Below are positions 9,528-18,380 of a DNA stretch of 39,886 nucleotides, piece by piece. Numbering within the stretch: position 1 is the first letter of the stretch; every line of letters starts with the position of its first letter. Position numbers and translations under genes: made by a program. The notes beneath the pieces are model-generated. The model saw only the letters and a program-made list of their open reading frames with translations, made no database searches and was not told the origin of the DNA. The stretch is from a bacterium (GTDB taxonomy: Archaea > Thermoplasmatota > Thermoplasmata > Lutacidiplasmatales > UBA184). The DNA is taken from assembly GCA_027309555.1 (NCBI GenBank), contig DAIDCO010000015.1:1-39886 (forward strand). The letters run 5' to 3'.

Positions 9528-10781
9528 TTACGGCGAAGAAATCGATTTTCCCTGACGGAAAACAAGCGTCGGGACGGCTTCGAAACGATAGCCGAGGTGG
9601 TCGGCCGATGGGAGGTCGAAGACCGAGAAGTCGGCCGGGAATCCCGGCACGATCCGTCCCGCGTCCGCGATCCCCGAGGCGTGCGCGGCGTTCACCGTAG
9701 CGGCGGTGAGTGCTTCGGCCGGGGTGAGGTGAGCGCCGTGCACGGCGTGGGCGAGGACGAGGGGCATCGACTCGACCCAGGAGTTCGGCGAGCAGTCGCT
9801 GCCGAGAGCGACCGGTACGCCCGAGTCGACGAACTCCCGGCCCGGACTGCGGTGGGCCGGGGTCGCCGAGAACGCCGTGAGCGGGAGCAGGACGGCGGTG
9901 ACGCCGGCGGCGGCGAGCCGGGTGCGGTCGGCTTCGGTCGATCGCAAGAGGTGGTCGGCCGACCGCGCTCGAAGCCGGGCCGCGAGGCGGGCACCGCCCG
10001 AGAGGACGAACTCGTCCGCGTGGATCTTGACCTCGAGTCCGAGGGAGAGGGCGGCGCGCAGGAGCCGTTCCGACTGGGCGACCGTGAAGAACCCCGGCTC
10101 GCAGAAAACGTCGCAGAACCGGGCGAGCTTCTCGCGCGCGACGACGGGCAGCGTACGGCGGACCATTTGCTCGACGTAGCCGTCCGGACGCGTGCGGAAC
10201 TCGGGGGGGATCGCGTGGGCCCCGAGATACGTCGGAACGAGGCGCAGTCCGGTCCGTCGGGCGAGGCGGGGGATGAGCCGCAGCAGGCGGAGCTCGCCCG
10301 CGAGGGTGAGCGCGTAGCCGCTCTTCACCTCGATCGTCGTGCTTCCCGACCGGGCCATGTGCCCGAGTCGACCGGCGGTCGTGGAGAGCAGCTCCGCATC
10401 CGAGGCACGCCGAGTAGCCCGTACGGTCGCGTAGAGGCCGCCGCCCCGGCGGGCGATTTCGGAGTAGCTCTTGCCGGCGATCTTGAGGGGGAGCTCGAAC
10501 GCACGATCCCCGGCGAAGAGGGCATGCGTGTGGGCATCGACGAACCCGGGGACCAACGTGCCGCCTCGGCCGTCGATCCGGGTGCCGCCCCGGCACAGAT
10601 GCACCGAGCGGAGGAGGGCTCGCTCGGGCCCCACCGCGACGAACCGGCCATCCCGGACCGCGACGGCTCCGTGCGGGATGCGGTCGATCTCGCGCATCGC
10701 CGGTCCGACGCGCGGGACGGGCCCCACCGCGAGCGTTACGACCTCGGCGAGGTTCGTGACCAAGAGGTCGACCGCCGTCAT
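9528..10781 (-). CDS. hutI: Imidazolonepropionase
   Basis: ATG at 10781: MTAVDLLVTNLAEVV...GGTLVPGFVDAHTHALFAGDRAFELPLKIAGKSYSEIARRGGGLYATVRATR...TTIEVKSGYAL...HADEFVLSGGARLAA...LGSDCSPNSWVESMP. Amidohydrolase metal motifs and the HutI GGG..ATVRATR motif. Confidence 0.88.
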   Translation of the reverse strand: MTAVDLLVTNLAEVVTLAVGPVPRVGPAMREIDRIPHGAVAVRDGRFVAVGPERALLRSVHLCRGGTRIDGRGGTLVPGFVDAHTHALFAGDRAFELPLKIAGKSYSEIARRGGGLYATVRATRRASDAELLSTTAGRLGHMARSGSTTIEVKSGYALTLAGELRLLRLIPRLARRTGLRLVPTYLGAHAIPPEFRTRPDGYVEQMVRRTLPVVAREKLARFCDVFCEPGFFTVAQSERLLRAALSLGLEVKIHADEFVLSGGARLAARLRARSADHLLRSTEADRTRLAAAGVTAVLLPLTAFSATPAHRSPGREFVDSGVPVALGSDCSPNSWVESMPLVLAHAVHGAHLTPAEALTAATVNAAHASGIADAGRIVPGFPADFSVFDLPSADHLGYRFEAVPTLVFRQGKSISSP

Positions 10782-11680
10782 GGCTGGCGGATCAGGTGGT
10801 CGAGGAGGTCCCGCGCGACCTCCGCGCCGGGGAAGACGAGGCGGGCCTCGCCCGCCAAGGGCTCGAGGTCCTTGTACCGGGCCGAGAAGTGGGTGAGATA
10901 GAGCGCGGCGACTTCGGCGGCGCGCGCGAGCTCCGCGGCCTGCCGCGCGGAGGAGTGCCCCCACTGGTTGGCCTCGGTCTCGAGCTCTTGCCCGGTCGTC
11001 GATTCGTGAATGAGCAGGGTCGCTCCGTGGGCGAGCTTGCGGACCTCCTCGGACGGAGCGGTGTCACCGGAGTAGACGACCGAACGCCCGGGTCGCGGGG
11101 GGCCCATCACGTCCGCGGGGTGAACGGTGTGGGGGCCCACGTGAACCGACTCCCCGGCCTCGAGCCGGGCGAAGTCGCGGCCCTGGATACCGAGGGCGCG
11201 CGCTCGCGCCCCGTCGAACCGTCCGCGTTTCGCTCCCTCCTCGACGCGATAGGCGAGGGCCGGGACCGGGTGGTCGGCGCAGGCGGTCCGGACCGAGTAG
11301 TCAGCGAGCTCGACCGTCGACCCCGGCGTCAGCGCGTGCACCGCGACCGGGAAGCGGAGCGTGAAGTAGCCCATGCGGAGAGCGCGGCCGATCATCTCCT
11401 CGGCATCGGGCGGGCCATAGATGTCAAGGGGTTCCGTCCGATTGTTGAGGTTCATGCTCTGGATGAGGCCCGGGAGGCCGAGAAAGTGGTCGCCGTGGAA
11501 GTGCGTGAGGAAGATCCGCCGCACGCGCATGAACGACACCCCCGACTGGAAGAACTGGCGTTGGGTGCCCTCCCCGCAATCGAGCAGCACGAGCTCCTTC
11601 TCGAGATCGAGCGCGATCGCGCTCGCCGACCGGTCCTTCGTCGGCCAGGAGCCGGCGGTGCCGAGGAAGGTGAGGTGCAT
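10778..11680 (-). CDS. rnz: Ribonuclease Z
   Basis: MHLTFLGTAGSWPTKDRSASAIAL...LLDCGEGTQRQ...FLTHFHGDHFLGLPGLIQSM...SGDTAPSEEV...LIHESTT...GHSSARQAAELA...YLTHFSARY. 4-nt overlap with hutI. Minus-strand box ccttttagac about 28 nt upstream suggests a leaderless start. Confidence 0.93.
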   Translation of the reverse strand: MHLTFLGTAGSWPTKDRSASAIALDLEKELVLLDCGEGTQRQFFQSGVSFMRVRRIFLTHFHGDHFLGLPGLIQSMNLNNRTEPLDIYGPPDAEEMIGRALRMGYFTLRFPVAVHALTPGSTVELADYSVRTACADHPVPALAYRVEEGAKRGRFDGARARALGIQGRDFARLEAGESVHVGPHTVHPADVMGPPRPGRSVVYSGDTAPSEEVRKLAHGATLLIHESTTGQELETEANQWGHSSARQAAELARAAEVAALYLTHFSARYKDLEPLAGEARLVFPGAEVARDLLDHLIRQP

Positions 11681-11807
11681 CGCCCCGTGGCACTCGTCGG
11701 CGTCTAAAAGGTGGAGGGGGGACCGGGGCAGGTCGCGGTGCGTACCGGGAAGGGGTCACCTTCCCTCAACCGAAACGGGAAGGGGCGGGAGCGCCCGGTG
11801 CGGAGCG

Positions 11808-12115
11808 ATGGTCGACTGGGACCGGGCCGAGGCGCTTCGCACCCGGGGCTGGGATTGGGAGCGCATCGCGAGCGATTCGAAGGTCGGAATCCATCCCGAC
11901 GACTCCGTCCGCGAGCGGGGACGGGCACCGCGGGGCCTCATCCACCGAGAACGCTCCCGCGAGCACCGGCGTCCGAGTTCCCCGGGCGTCCCCTCGAAGC
12001 GAGCGGCGGTGGAACGCGAGCGTCGCTGGGGTCCTCCCGGGTCGGGTACTTATTGAACCCGGTGTTCGGGGTCTGGTCCGCCGCCGCCTTCCGAGGGGCC
12101 CGGTCGTGTCCCGAC
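11808..12115 (+). pseudogene. Frameshifted, truncated paralogue of the downstream DUF929-like gene
   Basis: Frame 1: MVDWDRAEALRTRGWDWERIASDSKVGIHPDDSVRERGRAPRGLIHRERSR...ERRW then stop at 12054-12056; 37/51 N-terminal residues identical to the 12165 gene by eye. After a 1-nt frame change at about 12028-12031 homology resumes as SSRVGYLLNPVFGVWSAAAF vs intact LARWGFLLTPILGIWFAIAY, then ends. Confidence 0.75.
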
Positions 12116-12164
12116 GCGCGGACCGGGGGCAAAAGAGGAAAAGGGGCCCTGGGCTCGCGGGTCC

Positions 12165-13340
12165 GTGGTCGACTGGGACCGGGTCGAAGAGCTCCGGGAC
12201 AAAGGGTGGGACTGGGACCGGATCTCGGAAGACTCGAAGGTCGGTTTCCATCCGGACGCCTCGATGCGCGAGCCCGGCCGCGCCCTACGCGGCCTCTACC
12301 ACCGGCAACGATCCCGGCGGCGTCGCGAGGAGCCGACGACGGCGGCGAAGTCGAAGAAGATCGCCGAGGCACGCGAACGGCGCTGGTCGCTCGCGCGGTG
12401 GGGCTTTCTCCTCACGCCGATCCTCGGGATCTGGTTTGCGATCGCGTACTTGGCCCCCTCCCCCGTCGGGCTCATCCTGCCCGCGTTCCCGTATCTGGCG
12501 CTCGGCCTCGCGATCGCGGCGTTCCTTCTCGTCTTCGGACTGTGGCGCTCGAGCGCAGCGCGCTGGACCAAGGTGTTCCGCACGACGCTCGTCACGGGCA
12601 TCGTCCTCGGCCTCGTGCTCTCCTCCATGATCGCGCTCGGAGGCATCCTGTTCTTCGGCTGCCCGTACCTCCCCTCGGCTGCGACGGCCGCGCCCCAGCC
12701 GGGCGGCCAGGGGTGGACGTCGGTCAGCGTTTCCCCGTGGCAGGACGGGGGAAAGCCGGTCTTCTACTACTACGGGGCCATCTGGTGCCCGTACTGCTCG
12801 GCGAGTAGCTGGCCGTTGTACAAGGCGCTGAGCTCGTTCGGTAGCCTCTCGGGGACGTACCTGGCGTACTCCAGCACCGCCCCGACCGAGCCGTACCCCG
12901 CCACCCCGGAGATCGTCCTCGGCCAGGCCACGCTGAGCTCCCAATGGATCTCGTTCCAGGTCAGCATGTACACCGGCAGCCAGGACTCGGTGTTCCCGGC
13001 CACGAGCAACTGCTACCAGCAGGCCTACGTCGGGGCCTACTCCGGAAGCTCGATTCCCTTCGTCGTGATCAACGGGCAGTACGTCCACGGCGGGAGCAGC
13101 TTGGTCAATCCCGCGCAGTTGAGCAGTTACGCCGGCTCCGGCGCCCAGACCGTGCTCAACCAGGTCAACAGCGAGAGCGGCCCGGCCTGGTCGACCATCA
13201 GCTCCCAGGCCTGGTGGATGATGGCGTTCATGGCGAAATCGACCGGTGCGACCTCCTCCAACGTGGCGAGCCAGGCGTACGCTTCGGGATGGACCGTGGC
13301 CGACAAGACGAACGTTGCAAGCGACCTCGCACTGCTCTAG
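12165..13340 (+). CDS. DUF929-like membrane-anchored thioredoxin-fold protein (WCPYC) with N-terminal cytosolic domain
   Basis: GTG start; MVDWDRVEELRDKGWDWDRISEDSKVGFHPDASM..., three hydrophobic segments, then FYYYGAIWCPYCSASSWPLYKAL and SIPFVVINGQYVHGG (thioredoxin-like, cis-Pro region). Confidence 0.82.
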   Translation: MVDWDRVEELRDKGWDWDRISEDSKVGFHPDASMREPGRALRGLYHRQRSRRRREEPTTAAKSKKIAEARERRWSLARWGFLLTPILGIWFAIAYLAPSPVGLILPAFPYLALGLAIAAFLLVFGLWRSSAARWTKVFRTTLVTGIVLGLVLSSMIALGGILFFGCPYLPSAATAAPQPGGQGWTSVSVSPWQDGGKPVFYYYGAIWCPYCSASSWPLYKALSSFGSLSGTYLAYSSTAPTEPYPATPEIVLGQATLSSQWISFQVSMYTGSQDSVFPATSNCYQQAYVGAYSGSSIPFVVINGQYVHGGSSLVNPAQLSSYAGSGAQTVLNQVNSESGPAWSTISSQAWWMMAFMAKSTGATSSNVASQAYASGWTVADKTNVASDLALL

Positions 13341-13348
13341 GGGCGACC

Positions 13349-13864
13349 GTGCGAACCCGGACCGTCCGGACCCTGATCTACCTCGCCGCCGGGCTCGGTC
13401 TGATCGTTTCGATCTTCGCGGCGCTCGAGTTCTACGAGGCGTCGCTCCGCAGCCTCTGCTCGATCAACGCCTTCTTCTCGTGCTCGACGGTCGATACGAG
13501 CGGACGGACCACCACGCTCTGGATCCCGGACTATTTGTGGGGGATCGGGGGCTTCCTCCTCACCCTCGCCTTCGCGGGGGTCGCGGAATCGCGCCCCCGC
13601 GACCGACGGTGGACCTACGCCCTGCTCGGGCTGACCTCGCTGGGCGTGGGATTGTCGCTCTACTTCGTCTACGTGGAGCTCGCCCTCATCGGGGCATTCT
13701 GCGTCGTCTGTGCGACCGCCTACGTCTTCGGCGGGATCGCGTGGGGGGGCGCCCTCGCCCTCGCGACCCGTCCCCCCCGAGGCTCGGAGCCCACGGTCCA
13801 TCGACGTCGTCCCCGCCCCTCGGCCCCGGCCGAAGACGAGCCCGTGGCGCTTGAAGAGGACTGA
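13349..13864 (+). CDS. Vitamin K epoxide reductase (VKOR) family protein
   Basis: GTG start 8 nt after the upstream stop; LCSINAFFSCSTVDTS loop Cys pair and GAFCVVCATAY CXXC in a predicted multi-TM protein. Confidence 0.85.
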   Translation: MRTRTVRTLIYLAAGLGLIVSIFAALEFYEASLRSLCSINAFFSCSTVDTSGRTTTLWIPDYLWGIGGFLLTLAFAGVAESRPRDRRWTYALLGLTSLGVGLSLYFVYVELALIGAFCVVCATAYVFGGIAWGGALALATRPPRGSEPTVHRRRPRPSAPAEDEPVALEED

Positions 13865-13930
13865 GCGGGACCGCCACCTCCTCGCCCGAGCTCGGTTTTC
13901 CCTCGGCCGGTGAGCCCGGGGCAGGGGCGG

Positions 13931-13938
13931 TTATATAT
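13931..13938 (+). promoter_or_regulatory. TATA box for the atpKEC operon
   Basis: ttatatat, centred about 34 nt upstream of the atpK ATG, in GC-rich context. Confidence 0.8.
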
Positions 13939-13968
13939 CCGACCTTGCTCGGCCGCCCCGGTTAGCCT

Positions 13969-14193
13969 ATGGCAGTAGACCCCTACGCAACGCTGGCCGC
14001 GGGAATCGCGATCGCGGGTGGACTGATCGGCACGGGCATGGCCCAGTCCGGCATCGGAGCCGCCGGCATGGGGATCATCGCCGAGAAGCCGGAGAAGTTC
14101 GGTCAGGTGCTGTTCTTCTTCGTCATTCCCGAAACGCTCTGGATCATCGGGTTCGTTCTGGGGATCATCCTCCTGCTCGGGGTCATCTCCTAG
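13969..14193 (+). CDS. atpK: A-type ATP synthase subunit K (rotor proteolipid)
   Basis: 74 aa: MAVDPYATLAAGIAIAGGLIGTGMAQSGIGAAGMGIIAEKPEKFGQVLFFFVIPETLWIIGFVLGIILLLGVIS; two TM helices and VIPET ion-binding Glu. Confidence 0.95.
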   Translation: MAVDPYATLAAGIAIAGGLIGTGMAQSGIGAAGMGIIAEKPEKFGQVLFFFVIPETLWIIGFVLGIILLLGVIS

Positions 14194-14216
14194 GGCCGCG
14201 CTCGAGCCCCTCTGCC

Positions 14217-14768
14217 ATGACCCTCGAAAGCCTGGTGGAGGAGATCCGCCGGCGCGGGCAGGCCGAGCTCGACTCGATCGAGAGGTCCCGGGACGCCGAA
14301 ACGACCCGCATCGCTGCCGATCGCGATCGCCGGGTCGCCGAGATCCGGACGGAGTCGGCCCGGGCGACCGAGGGCGAAGCCGCCCGCGAACGGGCCCAGC
14401 GCCTCGCGGCCGCGAAGCTGCGGGCCCGTAAGCTCCTCTACGAAGCGCGCGAAGCGCGGCTGCAGGCGGCGATGGTCGATACCCGGGCACTCCTCGAGCG
14501 ATTCGCATCCTCCGCCGCCTACGCGCCCGCGCTCAAGCGGATGTTCGCGGTCGCGACCGAGACGCTCGGTAAGTCGGTGCGGGTGCGCGGCCGCTCCGAG
14601 GACGCGCCGCTCCTCCAGAAGCTCGCCGGCAAGGCCTTCGACCCGACCCCGGAGCCGATCCTGGGCGGGCTCGTCGCCGAGACCGTGGACGGTGCGCGGC
14701 GGCTGACCCTGTCGTTCGACGAGCTCTTGCGCCTGCGCGAGGACCAGGTCCGCGAGCTCTTGGCCTAG
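14217..14768 (+). CDS. atpE: A-type ATP synthase subunit E
   Basis: MTLESLVEEIRRRGQAELDSIERSRDAETTRIAADRDRRVAEI... peripheral stalk coiled coil; position between K and C; ...GGLVAETVDGARRLTLSFDELL. Confidence 0.9.
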   Translation: MTLESLVEEIRRRGQAELDSIERSRDAETTRIAADRDRRVAEIRTESARATEGEAARERAQRLAAAKLRARKLLYEAREARLQAAMVDTRALLERFASSAAYAPALKRMFAVATETLGKSVRVRGRSEDAPLLQKLAGKAFDPTPEPILGGLVAETVDGARRLTLSFDELLRLREDQVRELLA

Positions 14769-14782
14769 CGGGGGCGGCGGCG

Positions 14783-15859
14783 ATGGCGGGCTCCCCGTAC
14801 GCGAGCGCCCTCGGGCGCCTGAAGCCCGAGTTCTCCCAGTTCCTCGGGCGCGACGCCTACGCTTCCCTCGTCGCGGCGAAGGAGCCGAACGAACTCGCGA
14901 AACTCCTTGAGACGACGCCCTACACCGTCGACATCGCCCGGGCGCGGGCGACCCTCACGGGGGCGACGATGGTCGAGGTCGCCATCAATCGCACCTTCGT
15001 GCGGCGCAACCGCCACGCCTACGAGGCGGCGCCTTTCGCCGGACGGGCGATCGTCGCAGCGTATCTCGGCCGCTGGGACATTCAGAACATCGAGATGATC
15101 CTCTCGGCGAAGGTGCTCGGCCGCACCATCACCGAGACCGAGGACCACCTGGTCTCGAGCCGTGAGATCCCGGCCGGCCTGTACGCCGGAGTGATGACGC
15201 TCGACGACTTCCGCATCGTGCTCGGCCAGCCGACGGTGGAGGCGACCGTCGCCCATCTCGTAAAGCACGGCTACGGGGGAACGATCCTCCCGCTCCTCGA
15301 GGCGTTCGAACGGACGCACGACATCTTCCCCGTCCTCCAGGCGCTCGACCGGCAGTACTACCGCTCGGTTCTCGAAGCCGCCCGGTTCTTCCAGGGCGAC
15401 GAGTGGGTCGTCCGCGCGTTCGTCCAGAGCGAGATCGACGTGCGGAACACGATGCTGTTGCTCAAGGGGAAGGCCGCGGAGCTCGGCGTCGAGGCGGTCC
15501 TTGCCCGCTGGCTCGACGGCGGGACGCTCACCTCGGCGCAGGCGCCGGACCTCTATGCGGCGCGCGGGGTCCCCGAGCTCGCCGAGCGGCTCGCGACCCG
15601 GTTTCCGTCGATCACGGAAGGGAACGCGGAGCACGCGAACGGGGAGAGCCTTTCCGGCTACGAGGTGGCGATCCAGCGCGACCGCGCGCTCACCGAGCTC
15701 AAGCGGATGCGGACCTACCCCCTTTCCCTCGCGGTGATCTTCGCCTATCTCCTGATGGCCGAGCTCGAGCGGGCCGACCTGCGGCGGATCGTCTTCGGTC
15801 GGCTCTACGGCTTCTCGCCCGAACGCCTGACTCCGTTGCTCATCTCCCCGCGCCTGTAG
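14783..15859 (+). CDS. atpC: A-type ATP synthase subunit C
   Basis: AGSPYASALGRLKPEFSQFLGRDAYASLVAAKEPNELAKLLETTPY...IVAAYLGRWDIQNIEMILSAKVLG; subunit C/d family; K-E-C synteny. Confidence 0.92.
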   Translation: MAGSPYASALGRLKPEFSQFLGRDAYASLVAAKEPNELAKLLETTPYTVDIARARATLTGATMVEVAINRTFVRRNRHAYEAAPFAGRAIVAAYLGRWDIQNIEMILSAKVLGRTITETEDHLVSSREIPAGLYAGVMTLDDFRIVLGQPTVEATVAHLVKHGYGGTILPLLEAFERTHDIFPVLQALDRQYYRSVLEAARFFQGDEWVVRAFVQSEIDVRNTMLLLKGKAAELGVEAVLARWLDGGTLTSAQAPDLYAARGVPELAERLATRFPSITEGNAEHANGESLSGYEVAIQRDRALTELKRMRTYPLSLAVIFAYLLMAELERADLRRIVFGRLYGFSPERLTPLLISPRL

Positions 15860-15874
15860 CACCCTCGCCGCTCG

Positions 15875-17875
15875 CTAGGTCGGGGGGCCCTGAACGAACG
15901 GCTCCGCCACAACCCGGCCGTCCGGCCCGATTGAGCTCAGCGTGTGCGTCCGAGGCGCGCCGAACGGCCGGAACGCCCGGCCGTTCCCGGAGTAGAACTT
16001 CGAGAAGTACTCGACGAAGATCAGCCGCGCGCCCTGGATGCCGGGCTCGAAGACCCCGAGGATCACGTTGAACGTCTGGCCGACGAGCAGGATGACGATG
16101 CCGGCGATCACCCCGACGACCGCCCCGCCGTAGACGAGCCCGCTGCCGATCGTGTTGATCACGAGCGCGAGGATGACGCTCGCGAGCAGGATCCCGACGA
16201 GCCGAGTGTAGGACAGAATGTGGCTCACCACTTCGATGAGCCCCATCATCCCCATCTGGATCCCCTCCCCGAAGACGAGCAGTCCGAGCCCGACCGCGAG
16301 CAGGACGAGGTAGAGGTCGAAGAGCGGGTTCGAGAGGGAGTACTGCCGGTGGATGACCGCAAGGCCGAAGAACGCGACCCCGAAGGCGAAAAGGATCCCG
16401 CCGAACTTCCCAAGGACGCCCCGCCGGCGGTGGTGGAAGTACTCCTTGAGGGCCCCGAAGGCGAACCCGAGGACGACCATCCCGAGCCCGACGTACCCGG
16501 CGAAGAGGAGGAGGATGGGGACGCCCGCCTTGCTCGCCGGATCGAGGGGGGACGCGTAGCCGAAGAGGAGATGGAGCAAGTGGAAGCCGAAGAACTCGTC
16601 CCAGACGAGACCGAGTCCGATCGCGAGGGCGCAGCCGGGAAGGAGCGCGTAGGCGAGCTGCTGCATGCCTCTTGGTCCCATGATCATCTTCACGAAGTTG
16701 CGGCCGAACTTCGGAAGGAAGCGGGCGCCGGGGAAGCCCGCGATCATCCAGAGGGAGATGAGCAGGATGACGAGCCCGTAGCCCCAGTCCCCCAGCATGA
16801 ACCCGAAAAAGATGGGAAAGACGATTGCGAAGACGAGCGTGGGGTCCCACTCGGTCGCCTGCGGCAGCGAGTAGAACCGGATGAAGAACTCGAACCGGCG
16901 CACCCCTCTCGGGTTGCTCATCAAGGTCGGAGGCTCCTCAGGAGTGGGAACGTCGTAGAAGTGGACCCGTCCCGCGGTCGCCGCCGCGACGACCGAGCGC
17001 AAACGGTCCACGTCGCGCTGGGGGACCCAGGCCTCGAGCGCGAACGTCGCCCGGCTCGCACCGAGCTTCGCGAGCACCTCCGCCTTGCGGTTCTCGATCT
17101 CGAGCGCCTCGTCGATCGCGGCGACCGTCGGGTACCACGCGCCCGCGATCGTGCGCAGCCGTTCGTCGATCTCGGCTCGTCGGCGGTCGATCGCGTCCCG
17201 GCGCGCGCGCCGTTCGACGAGCTCCTCGGTCGGGGTGCCGCGCAGCGCCGGCACGGCGACCAGGCGCACCCCGTGACCCTGGGCCGCTCGGCTGAGCGCC
17301 TCCGCGCCTGCGGGGCGGGTGATGACGAGGAATCGGACGGTCTCTCCCGCCGGACCGAGGAGGAAGCGGGCGTCCGCCTCGGGGGGAAGCGCATGCTCGA
17401 CCTCGCCGAACGCATCGGCCGGGGCCTGCCCGAAGAACGTGAGGTAGTTCGCCGAGCGGAGGTACTCGAGACGCTCGGGGTAGAACGAAAGCTGCTCGAG
17501 GAGTTCGACCGTGTCCTGCGTGGCCTTCTTCTCGGTGAGCAGGCGGTCGTCCTCCCGCTTGAGCTCGCCGACCTCGGCGTCGATCGGAACCGATTCCGCG
17601 GCCCGGAAGATCTCCGAGAGCGAGTCGAACCGCCGCGGGGTCGTCATCCCGGTCCGGGGCAAGGCGCTCAGAAGTCCCCGGAACCGGAGGGTCTCGTCCC
17701 CGACGCGGCGTAAAGTCTCCGAGCCGCGCTCGGGCGCGAGTTCCGCCATCGCTTCGGGGCGGAGGGGCTCGACCTGCGCGACCCTCAGGTCGTGGAGGAC
17801 GGTGAGGACCCGCTCCTCGTCCTCCCGAAGGCCGAAGAGGCCGACCTTCGCCATCCGCACCGGACGCAGCACCAT
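15875..17875 (-). CDS. atpI: A-type ATP synthase subunit I
   Basis: 666 aa: MVLRPVRMAKVGLFGLREDEERVLTVLHDLRVAQVEPL..., C-terminal multi-TM with FFGFMLGDWGYGLVILL and VSHILSYTRLVGILLAS. Confidence 0.95.
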   Translation of the reverse strand: MVLRPVRMAKVGLFGLREDEERVLTVLHDLRVAQVEPLRPEAMAELAPERGSETLRRVGDETLRFRGLLSALPRTGMTTPRRFDSLSEIFRAAESVPIDAEVGELKREDDRLLTEKKATQDTVELLEQLSFYPERLEYLRSANYLTFFGQAPADAFGEVEHALPPEADARFLLGPAGETVRFLVITRPAGAEALSRAAQGHGVRLVAVPALRGTPTEELVERRARRDAIDRRRAEIDERLRTIAGAWYPTVAAIDEALEIENRKAEVLAKLGASRATFALEAWVPQRDVDRLRSVVAAATAGRVHFYDVPTPEEPPTLMSNPRGVRRFEFFIRFYSLPQATEWDPTLVFAIVFPIFFGFMLGDWGYGLVILLISLWMIAGFPGARFLPKFGRNFVKMIMGPRGMQQLAYALLPGCALAIGLGLVWDEFFGFHLLHLLFGYASPLDPASKAGVPILLLFAGYVGLGMVVLGFAFGALKEYFHHRRRGVLGKFGGILFAFGVAFFGLAVIHRQYSLSNPLFDLYLVLLAVGLGLLVFGEGIQMGMMGLIEVVSHILSYTRLVGILLASVILALVINTIGSGLVYGGAVVGVIAGIVILLVGQTFNVILGVFEPGIQGARLIFVEYFSKFYSGNGRAFRPFGAPRTHTLSSIGPDGRVVAEPFVQGPPT

Positions 17876-17892
17876 CGGACCCGATCCTTCCG

Positions 17893-18258
17893 TCAGTCGG
17901 TCGCGAAGCGCCCGAGGAGGACCGCGAGAAGCTCTTCTTTGCGGTCAGCCACGCCCTTCCCCGCGCCGCGAGCGACGGCCGCGGCCTCCCGCTCGCCGTC
18001 CGCAATGATCTGCCGGGCCTCGGCATCGGCCGTGGCCCGGGCCGCGTCGACGGCCCGCGCCCGTTCCGCGTCCGTCACCTCGCGGGCCGTGGCGATCGCC
18101 GTTTCGGTCTCTGAGCTCGTCCGCTTCCGCGCCGCCTCGGCCTCCCGTCGGGCCTCCGCGAGCCGTGCGTCCCACTCGTCTTCGACGGCCTTGATCCGCT
18201 TCAATGCCTCGATCGTACCGGTGTCGGCCGACCGGGGCTTTCCTTCCGAATCGTTCAT
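17893..18258 (-). CDS. atpH: A-type ATP synthase subunit H (peripheral stalk coiled coil)
   Basis: 121-aa Ala/Glu/Arg-rich coiled coil immediately upstream of atpI. Confidence 0.8.
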   Translation of the reverse strand: MNDSEGKPRSADTGTIEALKRIKAVEDEWDARLAEARREAEAARKRTSSETETAIATAREVTDAERARAVDAARATADAEARQIIADGEREAAAVARGAGKGVADRKEELLAVLLGRFATD

Positions 18259-18380
18259 CCGATCCCTCCCGCGAGCTTGAGAACGAGCAGGAGGAAGAGG
18301 GCGAGCGCGACGACCTTGATCGTGACGCTCACCGTCCAGAGCGCTGCGAACCGCGAGACCGCGTTACGCGACGGCGACAC
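18255..18380 (-). CDS. Small predicted membrane protein (about 41 aa) within the ATP synthase operon
   Basis: Not in ORF track (below size cut-off). Reverse strand from GTG 18378-18380: MSPSRNAVSRFAALWTVSVTIKVVALALFLLLVLKLAGGIG*. TGA overlaps the atpH ATG (ATGA, 18255-18258); 5' end overlaps atpD; fills the only large gap in an otherwise tight operon. Confidence 0.65.
   Translation of the reverse strand: MSPSRNAVSRFAALWTVSVTIKVVALALFLLLVLKLAGGIG

Noticed and set aside
15944-17713. 589-aa plus-strand ORF
   Set aside because: Antisense to atpI, which has clear subunit I motifs; highly acidic low-complexity translation.
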